This document shows positions 1 through 7,242 of a DNA stretch of 14,083 nucleotides, in pieces. Source of the DNA: CAZVJA01 sp964626885 (GTDB lineage: Bacteria; Planctomycetota; Planctomycetia; Planctomycetales; Planctomycetaceae); assembly GCA_964626885.1 (NCBI GenBank), contig CAZVJA010000136.1:1-14083 (forward strand). Direction: 5' to 3'. Made by a program: the position numbers and the translations under genes. The notes beneath the pieces were generated by a model that made no database searches, was not told the origin of the DNA, and worked only from the letters and a program-made list of their open reading frames with translations. Every line of letters starts with the position of its first letter. Position 1 is the first letter of the stretch.

Positions 1-2
1 AC

Positions 3-53
3 CTGGCCGTGACCGGCGACCCTGATCAGTCGATTTACGGTTGGCGCGGCGCG
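3..53 (+). other. Stray UvrD/PcrA helicase motif fragment at the left edge
   Basis: Read from base 3, the frame gives LAVTGDPDQSIYGWRGA. This is the signature motif of UvrD/PcrA/Rep superfamily 1A helicases (GDPDQSIYxWRGA), where the glutamine and arginine contact ATP. In the helicase family the next residues are normally Asn-Ile or Asp-Ile, leading into a helix. Here the frame passes at base 54 straight into Ile-Arg-Phe-Gly and a hydrophobic membrane segment. No other helicase motif is present anywhere in the window. The fragment is therefore a piece of uvrD joined in frame to an unrelated gene. An assembly chimera at a contig end is the likeliest cause; a real rearrangement is possible. Confidence 0.75.
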
Positions 54-545
54 ATCCGGTTTGGAACCGCCTTGGTAATCGTTGCGGCGGCCCTGGTCGG
101 CAGTCTGATCTTCACATCGGTCGATGCACTCTCTTTCCGGCAGCAGACGTTGGACCTTGTGCAGTGGGATGCCCTCTCGTTCGGAAACCGGGAGTCGCCC
201 GGTTTCTGGCAGGCTGACATGAATTACTATCGCATTCCGGTCTTCGTGGCCTTTTTGGCTTTGACCACCGCCCTCACCATCTGGCCGATGAAGAAGAACT
301 TCGAGCATCTGATTGCACATTCGACGGCGATTGTGGTTGGGACGCAATTCTGGTTCCCGCTCCAGGGGGGGATCTACCTCCTCTGGTATCTGCCGCTGCT
401 TTTGGTAGTCGTGTTCCGTCCCGTGCTGTCGCATCTGCTTCCACCGGAACTGGTGAACATGGCGCAAGAGGATGGACAGGCAACACCCCCTGCGCAGCAG
501 GAACTGGTCAGCAGCGGCTCCCCCACCCAGCGGATGTTCCGCTAA
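3..545 (+). CDS. C-terminal part of an integral membrane protein of unknown function (5' partial, chimeric start)
   Basis: The frame is open from the left edge to a stop at 543-545. Apart from the helicase-like first 17 codons it encodes a hydrophobic protein. Counting from the GTG at base 9, membrane segments are likely at residues 18-37, 75-92 and 121-137, with a shorter hydrophobic stretch near 105-117. Between the first two is a loop of about 35 residues rich in aromatic and polar residues, and a polar Gln/Ser/Pro tail follows residue 150. I do not recognise the family; the aromatic-rich multi-pass layout would suit the end of a glycosyltransferase-like or polymerase-like membrane protein, but nothing decides it. 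The GTG at 9 lies inside the helicase motif and is not a credible start, so the true N-terminus is probably missing. The gene converges with the CoA-binding gene, 41 bp away. Confidence 0.6.
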   Translation: MAVTGDPDQSIYGWRGAIRFGTALVIVAAALVGSLIFTSVDALSFRQQTLDLVQWDALSFGNRESPGFWQADMNYYRIPVFVAFLALTTALTIWPMKKNFEHLIAHSTAIVVGTQFWFPLQGGIYLLWYLPLLLVVVFRPVLSHLLPPELVNMAQEDGQATPPAQQELVSSGSPTQRMFR

Positions 546-586
546 TCGACCGTCTGGCTGGCAAACGATGTGAATCGCCGAGCAAC

Positions 587-967
587 CTACTCGTCCGGCA
601 ATTGCGCCGGGCTCAGGCCGACGTCGACAATGCTGCATGCCATGATGACGTTGATCCCCAGTTCCTCCCCGCGCCGGAGGATCTCAGGGCTTTCGCTGCC
701 AGGGTTGAACCAGACTTCGCGGGCCCCCTTCCGCGCAATCTCATCCAACAGCGATAGCCCCACCGCCGGCGGCAGGTAAACAGTGATGCGGTCGAGGCGC
801 TCGACCGGTACCGCCTCCAGCGTCGGATACGATTTCAGCCCTTCAATCTGGTCCGCCTTTGGATTGACTGGATAAACGTCGTATCCTTGCTGCAAATGCG
901 CGCGGACCGACTTGTTGCCGAACTTGCGGCGGTCGGTACTGGCTCCAAGAACGGCGACGGAGGGCAT
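587..967 (-). CDS. CoA-binding domain protein (YccU-like Rossmann fold)
   Basis: This 126-residue protein is a single CoA_binding_2-type Rossmann domain, and its size is normal for the stand-alone family. The nucleotide-binding start reads VAVLGASTDRRKFGNKSV (residues 4-21), with the usual G-A-S turn after the first strand. The second strand ends in YPVNPK (32-37). A late strand and turn gives WFNPGSES (86-93), followed by a conserved-looking cysteine at 111. The family is known to bind CoA in crystal structures and resembles the N-terminal part of succinyl-CoA synthetase alpha, but it lacks the catalytic domains and its role is unknown. It is probably cytosolic, as no signal peptide is seen. 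The ATG at 967 is the only start that keeps the whole Rossmann strand; no clear Shine-Dalgarno precedes it. It lies 75 bp downstream of the DUF6807 gene on the same strand. Confidence 0.88.
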   Translation of the reverse strand: MPSVAVLGASTDRRKFGNKSVRAHLQQGYDVYPVNPKADQIEGLKSYPTLEAVPVERLDRITVYLPPAVGLSLLDEIARKGAREVWFNPGSESPEILRRGEELGINVIMACSIVDVGLSPAQLPDE

Positions 968-1042
968 GGGTGGTTGATGGTGAAGGGTTGAGAGTCAGAG
1001 TCACCGCGCAGGATGATCCGCAGTCGAGAGAACCCTTGCCAA

Positions 1043-2086
1043 TTATTTTCCCACTTTGAGTTCACTCACGAAAGTGTCGTAGTTCTTCTGGATCTGCGCT
1101 TGGGTCGGTGCGTCTCCCGACGTCACGCGGACGCGGTACTTCATCACCAGAGATTTCTCCGGCGTGACTGTCGTCTTGAAAAACGCCCCGAAGCGGCCGT
1201 AGGGTCGCTCGGAAAAGAGGGACGGCTTCGGTAGTGACGGATCCTCGAAGTATTCGATGGTATAGCGGTGCTGGCCGAGGGGATAAGTCATCGCCAGCCA
1301 ACCGAGATTGATGTGCCGCGGTGGATCTCCCGTGTCGTCGACCTCGTGGGCATCGGGTTCCTGCGTAAATCCCTCGGGACGGATATAGCGGGCACTTTTC
1401 TGTTCCGCCACTTCGTTCGCGGCGCGGAACTGAAAACCCGCATGCTGCCGGTCGCCGTCAAGCTGAACTTCCCCCCGCTTGCTTTCGAGCTTTGTTCGCC
1501 AGTCGATCTGCCAGCCGAGCGCATCGCGAGCGGAAAGTTTCTCCCCGGCGATGATCGGCGAGACGTCGACCGTGCGTGTTTCGACAATCACTGGTTTACC
1601 CTCCGTGTCGTTCCAATGAATTTCCGCGGTCATCAGGCCGTGCTTGACGTCCCCTTTCATTTCGAGGAATTTCACGTGCCGCTGGTGGGCGCCCTTCGTG
1701 CAGTGCCAGGAATCGATTTCCTGCCCTTCAAATTTGGTGCGCCGCCACCCGACGAATAACCCGCGGTGATGCGGAAAGAGCCCACCGGCACCGTTCGTGA
1801 TGATCTGGTCTGTTCCCGGTCCGAAGACATGGTGAAAGACCTTGAACGTCTCTTTCGTCCGCTCGGGGGTGGAAGTGTCGTAAGCGTACATGTACCGCAG
1901 AACCGGGTGGCTTCCACACCTCAAGTCAGCGGTACCTTCACTGGGATGATTGTCCCAGGAGAACTCGTCCGCGAGGCTGATTCCCTGCAATCCACAGAGA
2001 AGAACGATCGACAGAAATGCCCCGCGAGCGAACCACGTTGTCGCGAAATGCATGGAAAGCGGACGAGAACCCAGTTCGGCGATCAT
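1043..2086 (-). CDS. Secreted DUF6807 ('PmoA-like') family protein
   Basis: From the ATG at 2086 the protein has 347 residues. An export signal (core around residues 23-37, likely cleavage near S-L-A-D-E, 37-41) precedes a DUF6807 domain. Family hallmarks are VFHHVFGPGTDQIITNG (83-99), the His-His-Arg-Gly-Leu-Phe block (106-111), WHCTKGAHQRH (127-137) and a late ERPYGRFGAFF (293-303). Databases often name this family 'methane oxygenase PmoA'. That label is misleading, because the protein does not resemble particulate methane monooxygenase subunits; the fold looks like a beta-rich, carbohydrate-associated domain and the activity is unknown. The frame is open to 2188, but the start at 2086 has GGAG 11 nt upstream and gives a sensible signal peptide. 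The ATG at 2053 is a second choice. A TACAAT box on the minus strand (2138-2143) would place transcription start downstream of 2188, favouring an internal start. Confidence 0.85.
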   Translation of the reverse strand: MIAELGSRPLSMHFATTWFARGAFLSIVLLCGLQGISLADEFSWDNHPSEGTADLRCGSHPVLRYMYAYDTSTPERTKETFKVFHHVFGPGTDQIITNGAGGLFPHHRGLFVGWRRTKFEGQEIDSWHCTKGAHQRHVKFLEMKGDVKHGLMTAEIHWNDTEGKPVIVETRTVDVSPIIAGEKLSARDALGWQIDWRTKLESKRGEVQLDGDRQHAGFQFRAANEVAEQKSARYIRPEGFTQEPDAHEVDDTGDPPRHINLGWLAMTYPLGQHRYTIEYFEDPSLPKPSLFSERPYGRFGAFFKTTVTPEKSLVMKYRVRVTSGDAPTQAQIQKNYDTFVSELKVGK

Positions 2087-2221
2087 CGGTGCACGGGCTC
2101 CAAATCTGGAAGGATTGAGAATCGGACAATCGTCGCCATTGTACCGATTTCTCGCAGACCGTGCGTTGTCAGGCCGCCAAATAGACAAAAGTGCCGTTTT
2201 GGGAAATTGGCAGAGCGCAGT

Positions 2222-4270
2222 TTATCGCCGTTCGTTGACCGTCGATCGGCGTATCCCAGACGCCGGTACCACACTTCCCGAACCGTAGGTCGGAATGGGG
2301 ACGGGATTCGCCGTATTGCCGATGCTCAGCGGCTCGGTCGAAATCGGCTGAGCGCTCATCGGATCGGCCGATGGGGTGGGAGCGGAGTTTTCGGAGGCGA
2401 TGGGGGCGTAGGTTTGCGGACCGACCGGCGACCGCAAGCCAAGGCTGGCGATCTCGGCCTTCAGCGCTGGTTTGAGTTCTGCTCGTTGGCCCTGCTCGGG
2501 TCCGGAAATCAACGTCACATCATCCACGACGAACCGCGAACCCTCCTTCGTGAGCATAACCCGAGCGCCGAAGCGTTCGTCGCCGTACGTAATTTGTGCC
2601 TCGGTGTCGGATTGATGAATCCCCGTCAGTGGCGCCTCGAAGTACGCCAATGCCGCCTGACTGAACTGCGGTACCCGGCTGGTTTGTGTCCAGACCATGC
2701 GGTTGAAGTCTTTCGAGGAGACCGTTTGCAGGAATTCGATCTGCGGCATATGCGTGGCCGCTTCAGGGCGTGCGGTGCGCAGGCTCAACACCAGGTTCTG
2801 CACCGGCAGGGTGAGTTCCAGCGTGGTCTTAAGCGAGTTTGGGCGGTCGAGTACCGGCATGAGCACGTCGTCCACGGCGACGTGCCCCGACCAGTCACGC
2901 AATACGTAGGCCAGCACTCGCGTTCCTTGCTGAACGGTGATTTCGACGACCGCTCCGTGATAATTGGTTGAGAGGATCTGCGGCGGAACCGATTCGATTT
3001 CGGGAATTCGCAACTCGGCCATCCGCCGTGTGTCGAGTTTCTCCCAGACGCGCTGATTGAAATCGGTTGTGGAAAGTAATCGCACACGGTCGAGATCACG
3101 ACGGATGAGTGCTTCACTGAACAGCTGCATCACCGCACGCGACGTAAACACTGTTGCCAGCCGTTTCTCTTCCGCGCCGTCGAAAACCGTGACGTCGCTG
3201 ACAAGATACTTGGCGGGGGTTTCGGCATCCGCTTCGCCATTTTGTCGATCGAGAGAGATTTTGAGCATCTCCGAAGGTTCGCGGATGATGAACTCGGCGG
3301 TTTTGGAGGCGACATGCACCTGGTCGCTCTCGAAAGTCTTGGGCATCGCCGACAGCGGGAATGTTTTCAGGTCGCCGGCCTTCAAGCTTTTGTCGAACAA
3401 GGTGCCGGTACAACATTTTTGCAGTGTGTGCTTGTCGGCGGATTGGTAGGCATTCAGAAACTGATTGACGGCCAGCAGCACTCCGGCCGTTTTGATTACC
3501 GATTGGACGTCCCCTTTGTTCCCTTTGGTCTCATGCCTTGCGTCGACCACTTTCCAGTGGTCGTTTCTCAATCGATAAACAAGCACGAGATCGCCATCCG
3601 TGCGACTTAATTTGACGACCGCATCGCTGCCATCGAGATGTGCTTCCGGCTTCAATTTTGACGAGGAGGATTTATTGCCGGCGACGTTTCTCGCGAGGTG
3701 CTTCAGTTGATCCGTGGGAAGTTCGGTCAGCAGCTTTGCGGATTCGGGAGTCAGTGTTGCGAGGATCGCTCCGCGATCTCCTTTCTCCCAAGCCGCGAGA
3801 AATTCCCGTACGGACAGAAGCAGATCCATCTGCTCGGTGACGCTCTTGGCGGCGGTTACGTCTTTTTTGTTTTGCTTGACGATTACGTCGTCAACAACCC
3901 ACTTCCCTTTCTCATTGTCGCGAGCCAAGCGGTATTGCAGCTTCTTCATGCCCGATTCGCCGACCGTGACCGTCACGAGTTTTTCGTGATCGGAAACGTC
4001 TTCCACTTTGACGATTTCGGTTTTCAGATTCTTACCATCCTTCGAGTCGGGATAGAGCCGAAGGATTTTAAGATCGTCGATCGCCTCCGATCGCCGGAGC
4101 GCTTTCTCCTCGAAGGGAGTGGAAGTCGCCGCTTTGAGTGCCGCGAGATCTTCCTTTTGCATCGCCTTCGTGAAATGCGCGATGGCCTGCGACTCGACGA
4201 AATGGGCGCAACCCTGCCCCAGTAACGACAAACAGAGGGCCGCGCACAGGGCCCGCGCAACACGAAACAT
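2222..4270 (-). CDS. Exported, lipoprotein-like protein with five tandem NTF2-like repeats
   Basis: The ATG at 4270 is preceded by GGGAGGG at ideal spacing, so the 37 codons further upstream are not used. The product has 682 residues. A signal sequence ends in LLGQGC (16-21). Cys21 could be lipidated, although glycine at -3 is a poor lipobox. Five divergent repeats of about 100-110 residues follow, roughly at 25-135, 146-245, 262-364, 376-473 and 487-588. Each starts with an amphipathic helix, passes a short motif such as STTDFNQRVW (400-409) or SSKDFNRMVW (518-527), and ends in a strand of the form VVDDV (125-129, 466-469, 581-585). This is the layout of NTF2-like/SnoaL-type alpha-beta cones. 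The last 90 residues are Pro/Ser-rich and probably disordered. No catalytic residues are recognisable; a binding or scaffolding role in the periplasm is inferred. The DUF6807 gene follows 135 bp downstream. Confidence 0.78.
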   Translation of the reverse strand: MFRVARALCAALCLSLLGQGCAHFVESQAIAHFTKAMQKEDLAALKAATSTPFEEKALRRSEAIDDLKILRLYPDSKDGKNLKTEIVKVEDVSDHEKLVTVTVGESGMKKLQYRLARDNEKGKWVVDDVIVKQNKKDVTAAKSVTEQMDLLLSVREFLAAWEKGDRGAILATLTPESAKLLTELPTDQLKHLARNVAGNKSSSSKLKPEAHLDGSDAVVKLSRTDGDLVLVYRLRNDHWKVVDARHETKGNKGDVQSVIKTAGVLLAVNQFLNAYQSADKHTLQKCCTGTLFDKSLKAGDLKTFPLSAMPKTFESDQVHVASKTAEFIIREPSEMLKISLDRQNGEADAETPAKYLVSDVTVFDGAEEKRLATVFTSRAVMQLFSEALIRRDLDRVRLLSTTDFNQRVWEKLDTRRMAELRIPEIESVPPQILSTNYHGAVVEITVQQGTRVLAYVLRDWSGHVAVDDVLMPVLDRPNSLKTTLELTLPVQNLVLSLRTARPEAATHMPQIEFLQTVSSKDFNRMVWTQTSRVPQFSQAALAYFEAPLTGIHQSDTEAQITYGDERFGARVMLTKEGSRFVVDDVTLISGPEQGQRAELKPALKAEIASLGLRSPVGPQTYAPIASENSAPTPSADPMSAQPISTEPLSIGNTANPVPIPTYGSGSVVPASGIRRSTVNERR

Positions 4271-4275
4271 CGTCA

Positions 4276-4282
4276 CCCTCCC
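4276..4282 (-). promoter_or_regulatory. Shine-Dalgarno that fixes the start of the repeat protein
   Basis: On the minus strand the sequence reads GGGAGGG, with the GGAGG core 6 nt before the ATG at 4270. This is the best ribosome binding site in the window. It selects the internal ATG over the open frame that extends to 4381. Confidence 0.8.
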
Positions 4283-4285
4283 GGA

Positions 4286-4306
4286 CCGAAAAGACCGGCC
4301 GAAAAG
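4286..4306. repeat. Two direct copies of CCGAAAAG, 13 bp apart
   Basis: CCGAAAAG occurs at 4286-4293 and again at 4299-4306, with an ACCGG-like spacer. The copies are just upstream of the repeat-protein Shine-Dalgarno. The second copy runs directly into AGTGCGAACC (4305-4314), a 10-mer also present at the palindrome before the cystathionine enzyme (7089-7098). A regulator site is possible; chance is also possible. Confidence 0.35.
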
Positions 4307-4601
4307 TGCGAACCAACGGAATTTATTTGAGGGAGAGGAGAGAGAGTCGGTGAGAGGTCGGCCTTCTCGCAGATTTCCCAATTCCGGTCAAGACCGATCG
4401 CCCGCCCCGCGAATTCCAGGTAAATCGCGAAAATCCGCGAACATCAGCCTGTCGAGGAGGTCTATCTTGCGGGAGAATCAGCGGCTGCCCTCGTCCCGAG
4501 GCTCGCGAATCTGGTTGCAGAACGCTCTGAAAGCCCAGGAATTCTTGAAAACACGCGGTCCGTGAAACCACCTGTGTCACCGTTGAGAACTGAGCCGGTA
4601 C

Positions 4602-5357
4602 ATGCCCGAAATCCCCCACGATTGGTTCACCGACGAATCCTTCTGGGAAGCTGCCTTTCCATTCCTGTTTCCCGAAGCGCGCTTCGCCCACGCAATCACG
4701 CAGGTTGACAATGTGCTGAAACTTGCGGGGACTGAGCCGGAATCGCTGCTCGATCTTTGCTGCGGACCTGGGCGGCATAGCATCGAATTTGCCCGGCGGG
4801 GGCTGGACGTGACGGGGGTCGACCGAAGTCCGTACCTGCTCAGCAAGGCACACAAAGCGGCGACCGAAGAACAGCTCGACATCGAGTGGATCGAGCAGGA
4901 CATGCGAGATTTCCGCAGGCCGGAAAGCTTCGATCTGGCGATCAACCTGTTCACATCGTTCGGTTACTTCGAGGACGACGCGGAAAATCTCGCGGTGCTC
5001 CGCAATGTGTACGACAGCCTGAAGCCGGGCGGCACGTTCGTCATTGACACGCTGGGCAAGGAACCGCTTGCGCGGATCTTCGAACCGATGCGGGTGCAGG
5101 AAGTGCCAGGCTCCGGTTGGATGATTCAGAAAGCGGCCATCATCGACGACTGGAACCGAATCTTCGTCGAGGTGCTGCTCGTCGGCGAGGAGGGAACTTC
5201 ATCCCATGGCTTCCGGCACTGGCTGTATTCTGGCCGGGAGATGAAGGAAATGCTCCGCGGTGCGGGATTTGCGGAAATTCAGCTCATGGGCAATCTCGGC
5301 GGAAGCCCTTATGGTTCGGAAGCCGACCGGCTCGTCGCAGTCGCGCGAAAATCGTGA
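4602..5357 (+). CDS. Class I SAM-dependent methyltransferase
   Basis: This 251-residue protein carries the class I methyltransferase Rossmann fold. Motif I is LLDLCCGPGRHSIEFA (49-64), which binds the methionine part of S-adenosylmethionine. The acidic residue after the second strand lies in GVDRSP (72-77) and is the expected ribose ligand. Motif IV is FDLAINLFTSFGYF (110-123), and the later LKPGGTFVID (140-149) is the usual post-motif strand. The last 100 residues form a variable, mainly beta substrate lid. The CCGPGRHS variant and the F-TSFGYF segment are typical of small-molecule methyltransferases of the Methyltransf_25/11 type; the substrate cannot be read from the sequence. It is cytosolic, with no signal peptide. 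The ATG at 4602 has no clear Shine-Dalgarno. The gene stands alone on the plus strand, convergent with the ASCH gene 45 bp away, and no terminator hairpin is visible there. Confidence 0.9.
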   Translation: MPEIPHDWFTDESFWEAAFPFLFPEARFAHAITQVDNVLKLAGTEPESLLDLCCGPGRHSIEFARRGLDVTGVDRSPYLLSKAHKAATEEQLDIEWIEQDMRDFRRPESFDLAINLFTSFGYFEDDAENLAVLRNVYDSLKPGGTFVIDTLGKEPLARIFEPMRVQEVPGSGWMIQKAAIIDDWNRIFVEVLLVGEEGTSSHGFRHWLYSGREMKEMLRGAGFAEIQLMGNLGGSPYGSEADRLVAVARKS

Positions 5358-5402
5358 CTCGCTAAGAACTGACTGGCTGTGTGTTAATTCGCTCGCAGGA
5401 CA

Positions 5403-5834
5403 TTATTTCGCGCTCCCGTTGCGCCGTTTGAAGGGGTAGAACCAGACGCCGTAGGGGAGAAAGCGGACCGGCAGCGGTTTGCTCAAGCGGCACGGATTGC
5501 GCAGACGCCAGCCATGTTTTCCCGCCACCAATGCACGCGGCAGGCAAGCGTCGGCTGCGTCGCTGGAAGTGCAGGGACGCGAATCGAGAATTTCGACGGT
5601 CCCCACGAGAACGCCCAGCGGAAGTGTTTCGATCTCAATACCGTGCGTTTTCGCTGCTTCACGTGCAGCGGGATGATCTGACACTTTCTTCGATGAATAC
5701 AGATAAATCGTTCCGCGGCGGGCCGTGCCGAGGGAGCGAACTTCCACCGTCTTGATGCCCCGCAGTATCAGCTCCAGCCACGGCTGTCGGATTCCCAGGG
5801 CGATCAGATCAGGATCGGGAGCATCGACAGGCAT
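5403..5834 (-). CDS. ASCH-domain protein (PUA-like fold)
   Basis: This 143-residue protein is a single ASCH domain of normal length. The N-terminal strand and helix read ALGIRQPWLELILRGIKTVE (12-31) and contain the family signature G-x-K-x-x-E-x-R (Gly26, Lys28, Glu31, Arg33). A glycine-rich strand LGVLVGTVEI (73-82) follows, and the closing segment is YGVWFYPF (128-135). ASCH domains share the PUA/EVE fold. They are linked to RNA or modified-nucleotide binding, and some members are nucleases or N4-acetylcytidine amidohydrolases; the conserved Lys/Glu fits such chemistry, but the substrate here is unknown. The protein is likely cytosolic. It lies 53 bp downstream of the cystathionine enzyme on the same strand, with no terminator between them, so the two may be co-transcribed. 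The Shine-Dalgarno before the ATG at 5834 is weak. Confidence 0.85.
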   Translation of the reverse strand: MPVDAPDPDLIALGIRQPWLELILRGIKTVEVRSLGTARRGTIYLYSSKKVSDHPAAREAAKTHGIEIETLPLGVLVGTVEILDSRPCTSSDAADACLPRALVAGKHGWRLRNPCRLSKPLPVRFLPYGVWFYPFKRRNGSAK

Positions 5835-5887
5835 GCACGAAGACTCGGTTTTGCAGGAAATCGGGGCGGTCCACGAAACGGTGGGCG

Positions 5888-7030
5888 TTATTTCCCTTCC
5901 AGCGCCCTCTGCATATCGGCCACGAGATCGTCCGGATGCTCGATGCCAATGGAGACACGCAGCGTCTTTTCCGTGATGCCTGCTTCGCGACGGGCTTCGA
6001 GGGTCATCGACGCGTGGCTCATCGTCTCCGGATACTCGATCAGCGATTCGACGCCGCCGAGCGACTCGGCGAGTTGGAACAGCTTCGTGCTGTTCAGCAC
6101 GCGCTCTGCCACGGGACGTCCCTTCTTCACGTCGAAGCTAAGCATGCCGCCAAAGCCATACTGTTGCCGCTTCGCCAGTTCGTGGTGAGGGTGGCTTGGC
6201 AGTCCCGGGAAATAGACCCGTTCGACCTCGGGGTGCTTCTCCAGCATTTTTGCGAGCGCCATCGCGCCCCGCTGATGCGCTTCCATGCGCGGGCCGAGCG
6301 TCTTCACGCCTCGCAAGACCAGCCAGGCATCGAAGGGAGAACAGGCAAGGCCGAGCGCGTTCACGATATAACCGACCCGTTCCGAATTCTCCTTATCGCG
6401 CGTGACGACGCAGCCCCCCACCACGTCGGAGTGCCCGTTGAGATACTTGGTTGTCGAATGAATGACGATATCGACGCCATGCTCAAAGGGTCGTTGTAGA
6501 CAGGGGGAGAGAAAAGTATTGTCGGCAATGGTAATCACACCCGCTTCGCGGGCGATCTTCGACATGGCCGCAATATCGACGAGATTCAGCAGCGGATTGC
6601 TCGGCGTTTCGATCCAGATGCATTTCGTCGCGGGAGTGATCGCCTGGCGGACGTTCGCGGGATCTCCCATGCGGACGAACGAGAACTTGATTCCCATTTT
6701 CGTAAAGACATCGGCGAACAGACGGTACGTACCGCCGTAGATGTCGTGCCCGGCGATGATGTGATCTCCCGGCTGAAACAAATGCATCACCGTGGTAATG
6801 GCCGACATTCCGGTCGACGTCGCTCGGCAATCGATTCCCCCTTCGAGCGACGCGATGTTTTCTTCCAGCGCCCGGCGCGTGGGGTTGCCGCTGCGTGTGT
6901 AGTCGTAACCCTTGTGGGTTTTGAGATCATCCCAGCGGAAGGTGGAAGTGGGGTAAATCGGGGTGGTGGCACTGTTGAACGCGGTATCTTTATCGACACC
7001 GACATGGACGCAACGAGTCTCGAATCGCAT
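5888..7030 (-). CDS. PLP-dependent cystathionine gamma-synthase/gamma-lyase family enzyme
   Basis: From the ATG at 7030 the enzyme has 380 residues, the usual size for the Cys/Met metabolism PLP family. It keeps YDYTRSGNPTR (42-52), whose Tyr/Arg bind the neighbouring subunit's cofactor phosphate. Also present are STGMSAI (72-78), DIYGGTYR (96-103) with the ring-stacking Tyr, and the cofactor Asp170 in IADNTF. The Schiff-base lysine is Lys195 in HSTTKYLNGHSD (191-202). The C-terminal LAESLGGVESL (320-330) and TMSHASM fit synthases and lyases that handle cystathionine. Sequence alone does not separate forward transsulfuration (metB) from reverse (mccB/cth-like), so no symbol is given. The frame is open to 7210, but that region contains the cysK terminator and a promoter-like sequence, so the start at 7030 is preferred; GGAA lies about 8 nt upstream. 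CysK is 212 bp upstream on the same strand. Confidence 0.92.
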   Translation of the reverse strand: MRFETRCVHVGVDKDTAFNSATTPIYPTSTFRWDDLKTHKGYDYTRSGNPTRRALEENIASLEGGIDCRATSTGMSAITTVMHLFQPGDHIIAGHDIYGGTYRLFADVFTKMGIKFSFVRMGDPANVRQAITPATKCIWIETPSNPLLNLVDIAAMSKIAREAGVITIADNTFLSPCLQRPFEHGVDIVIHSTTKYLNGHSDVVGGCVVTRDKENSERVGYIVNALGLACSPFDAWLVLRGVKTLGPRMEAHQRGAMALAKMLEKHPEVERVYFPGLPSHPHHELAKRQQYGFGGMLSFDVKKGRPVAERVLNSTKLFQLAESLGGVESLIEYPETMSHASMTLEARREAGITEKTLRVSIGIEHPDDLVADMQRALEGK

Positions 7031-7091
7031 GGGATCATTCCGAAATAGCAGAACGTGAAAGTCGCGACGAAGTCCCGCACAAGCGAACAGT

Positions 7092-7105
7092 GCGAACCGG
7101 TTCGC
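7092..7105. promoter_or_regulatory. Perfect 14-bp palindrome, candidate operator of the cystathionine enzyme gene
   Basis: GCGAACCGGTTCGC is its own reverse complement. A further GCGAAC half-site lies 9 bp away in direct orientation (7083-7088). The palindrome sits 62 bp before the start codon, just downstream of the best promoter candidate, where a bound repressor would block transcription. The symmetry is seen directly; the operator role is inferred. Confidence 0.5.
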
Positions 7106-7119
7106 GGCGGAAGATTTCA

Positions 7120-7148
7120 AGTGTAAGCAACCGCTTTGTCCGACACAA
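7120..7148 (-). promoter_or_regulatory. Candidate sigma-70-type promoter for the cystathionine enzyme
   Basis: On the minus strand TTGTGT (7143-7148) and TACACT (7120-7125) are separated by exactly 17 bp. Matches to consensus are 3/6 and 4/6. Transcription would start near 7113, giving a leader of about 83 nt that contains the palindrome. A separate promoter is expected here because a terminator follows cysK. Confidence 0.3.
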
Positions 7149-7178
7149 CGCGTCGGAATGCGGTTCACACGGCACATG

Positions 7179-7210
7179 AAAAATGCCCGCCGACGGTCGT
7201 CAACGGGCAT
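7179..7210 (-). terminator. Rho-independent terminator behind cysK
   Basis: In the minus-strand transcript a 7-bp stem, ATGCCCG paired with CGGGCAT (7204-7210 with 7183-7189), encloses 14 nt that can form a few more inner pairs (GAC/GTC). It is followed at once by five U residues (bases 7179-7183). The hairpin starts about 33 nt after the cysK stop codon. It implies that cysK and the downstream cystathionine enzyme are at least partly separate transcripts. Confidence 0.75.
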
Positions 7211-7242
7211 GGGGGAATGACTTCAATCGTATGCCGGGTCGG

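Larger units (their letters stand above)
4271..4601. other. Divergent intergenic spacer between the repeat protein and the methyltransferase
   Basis: This 331-bp stretch lies between two divergent start codons, so it should carry both promoters. Next to the repeat-protein start it has the Shine-Dalgarno and two direct copies of CCGAAAAG. I could not identify convincing -35/-10 pairs on either strand. Open frames crossing it on either strand (for example 4119-4565) are Arg/Ser-rich with no family signature and run into the flanking genes, so they look like shadows. No tRNA, riboswitch or terminator was recognised. Confidence 0.6.

Noticed and set aside
1766..2971. A 401-codon open frame on the plus strand
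   Set aside because: It lies antisense across two genes with clear signal peptides and domains. Its translation is Arg-rich with no recognisable motif, as expected for a GC-rich shadow frame.
4271..4381. N-terminal extension of the repeat protein to 4381
   Set aside because: It would bury the signal peptide. GGGAGGG in front of the ATG at 4270 fixes the start.
4119..4565. A 148-codon plus-strand frame crossing the divergent spacer
   Set aside because: It overlaps the start of the repeat-protein gene, has no ribosome site and a Ser/Arg-rich composition, and ends before the methyltransferase.
7031..7210. N-terminal extension of the cystathionine enzyme to 7210
   Set aside because: The extra 60 residues would begin inside the cysK terminator and cross a promoter candidate and the palindrome. 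The family N-terminus starts at the ATG at 7030.
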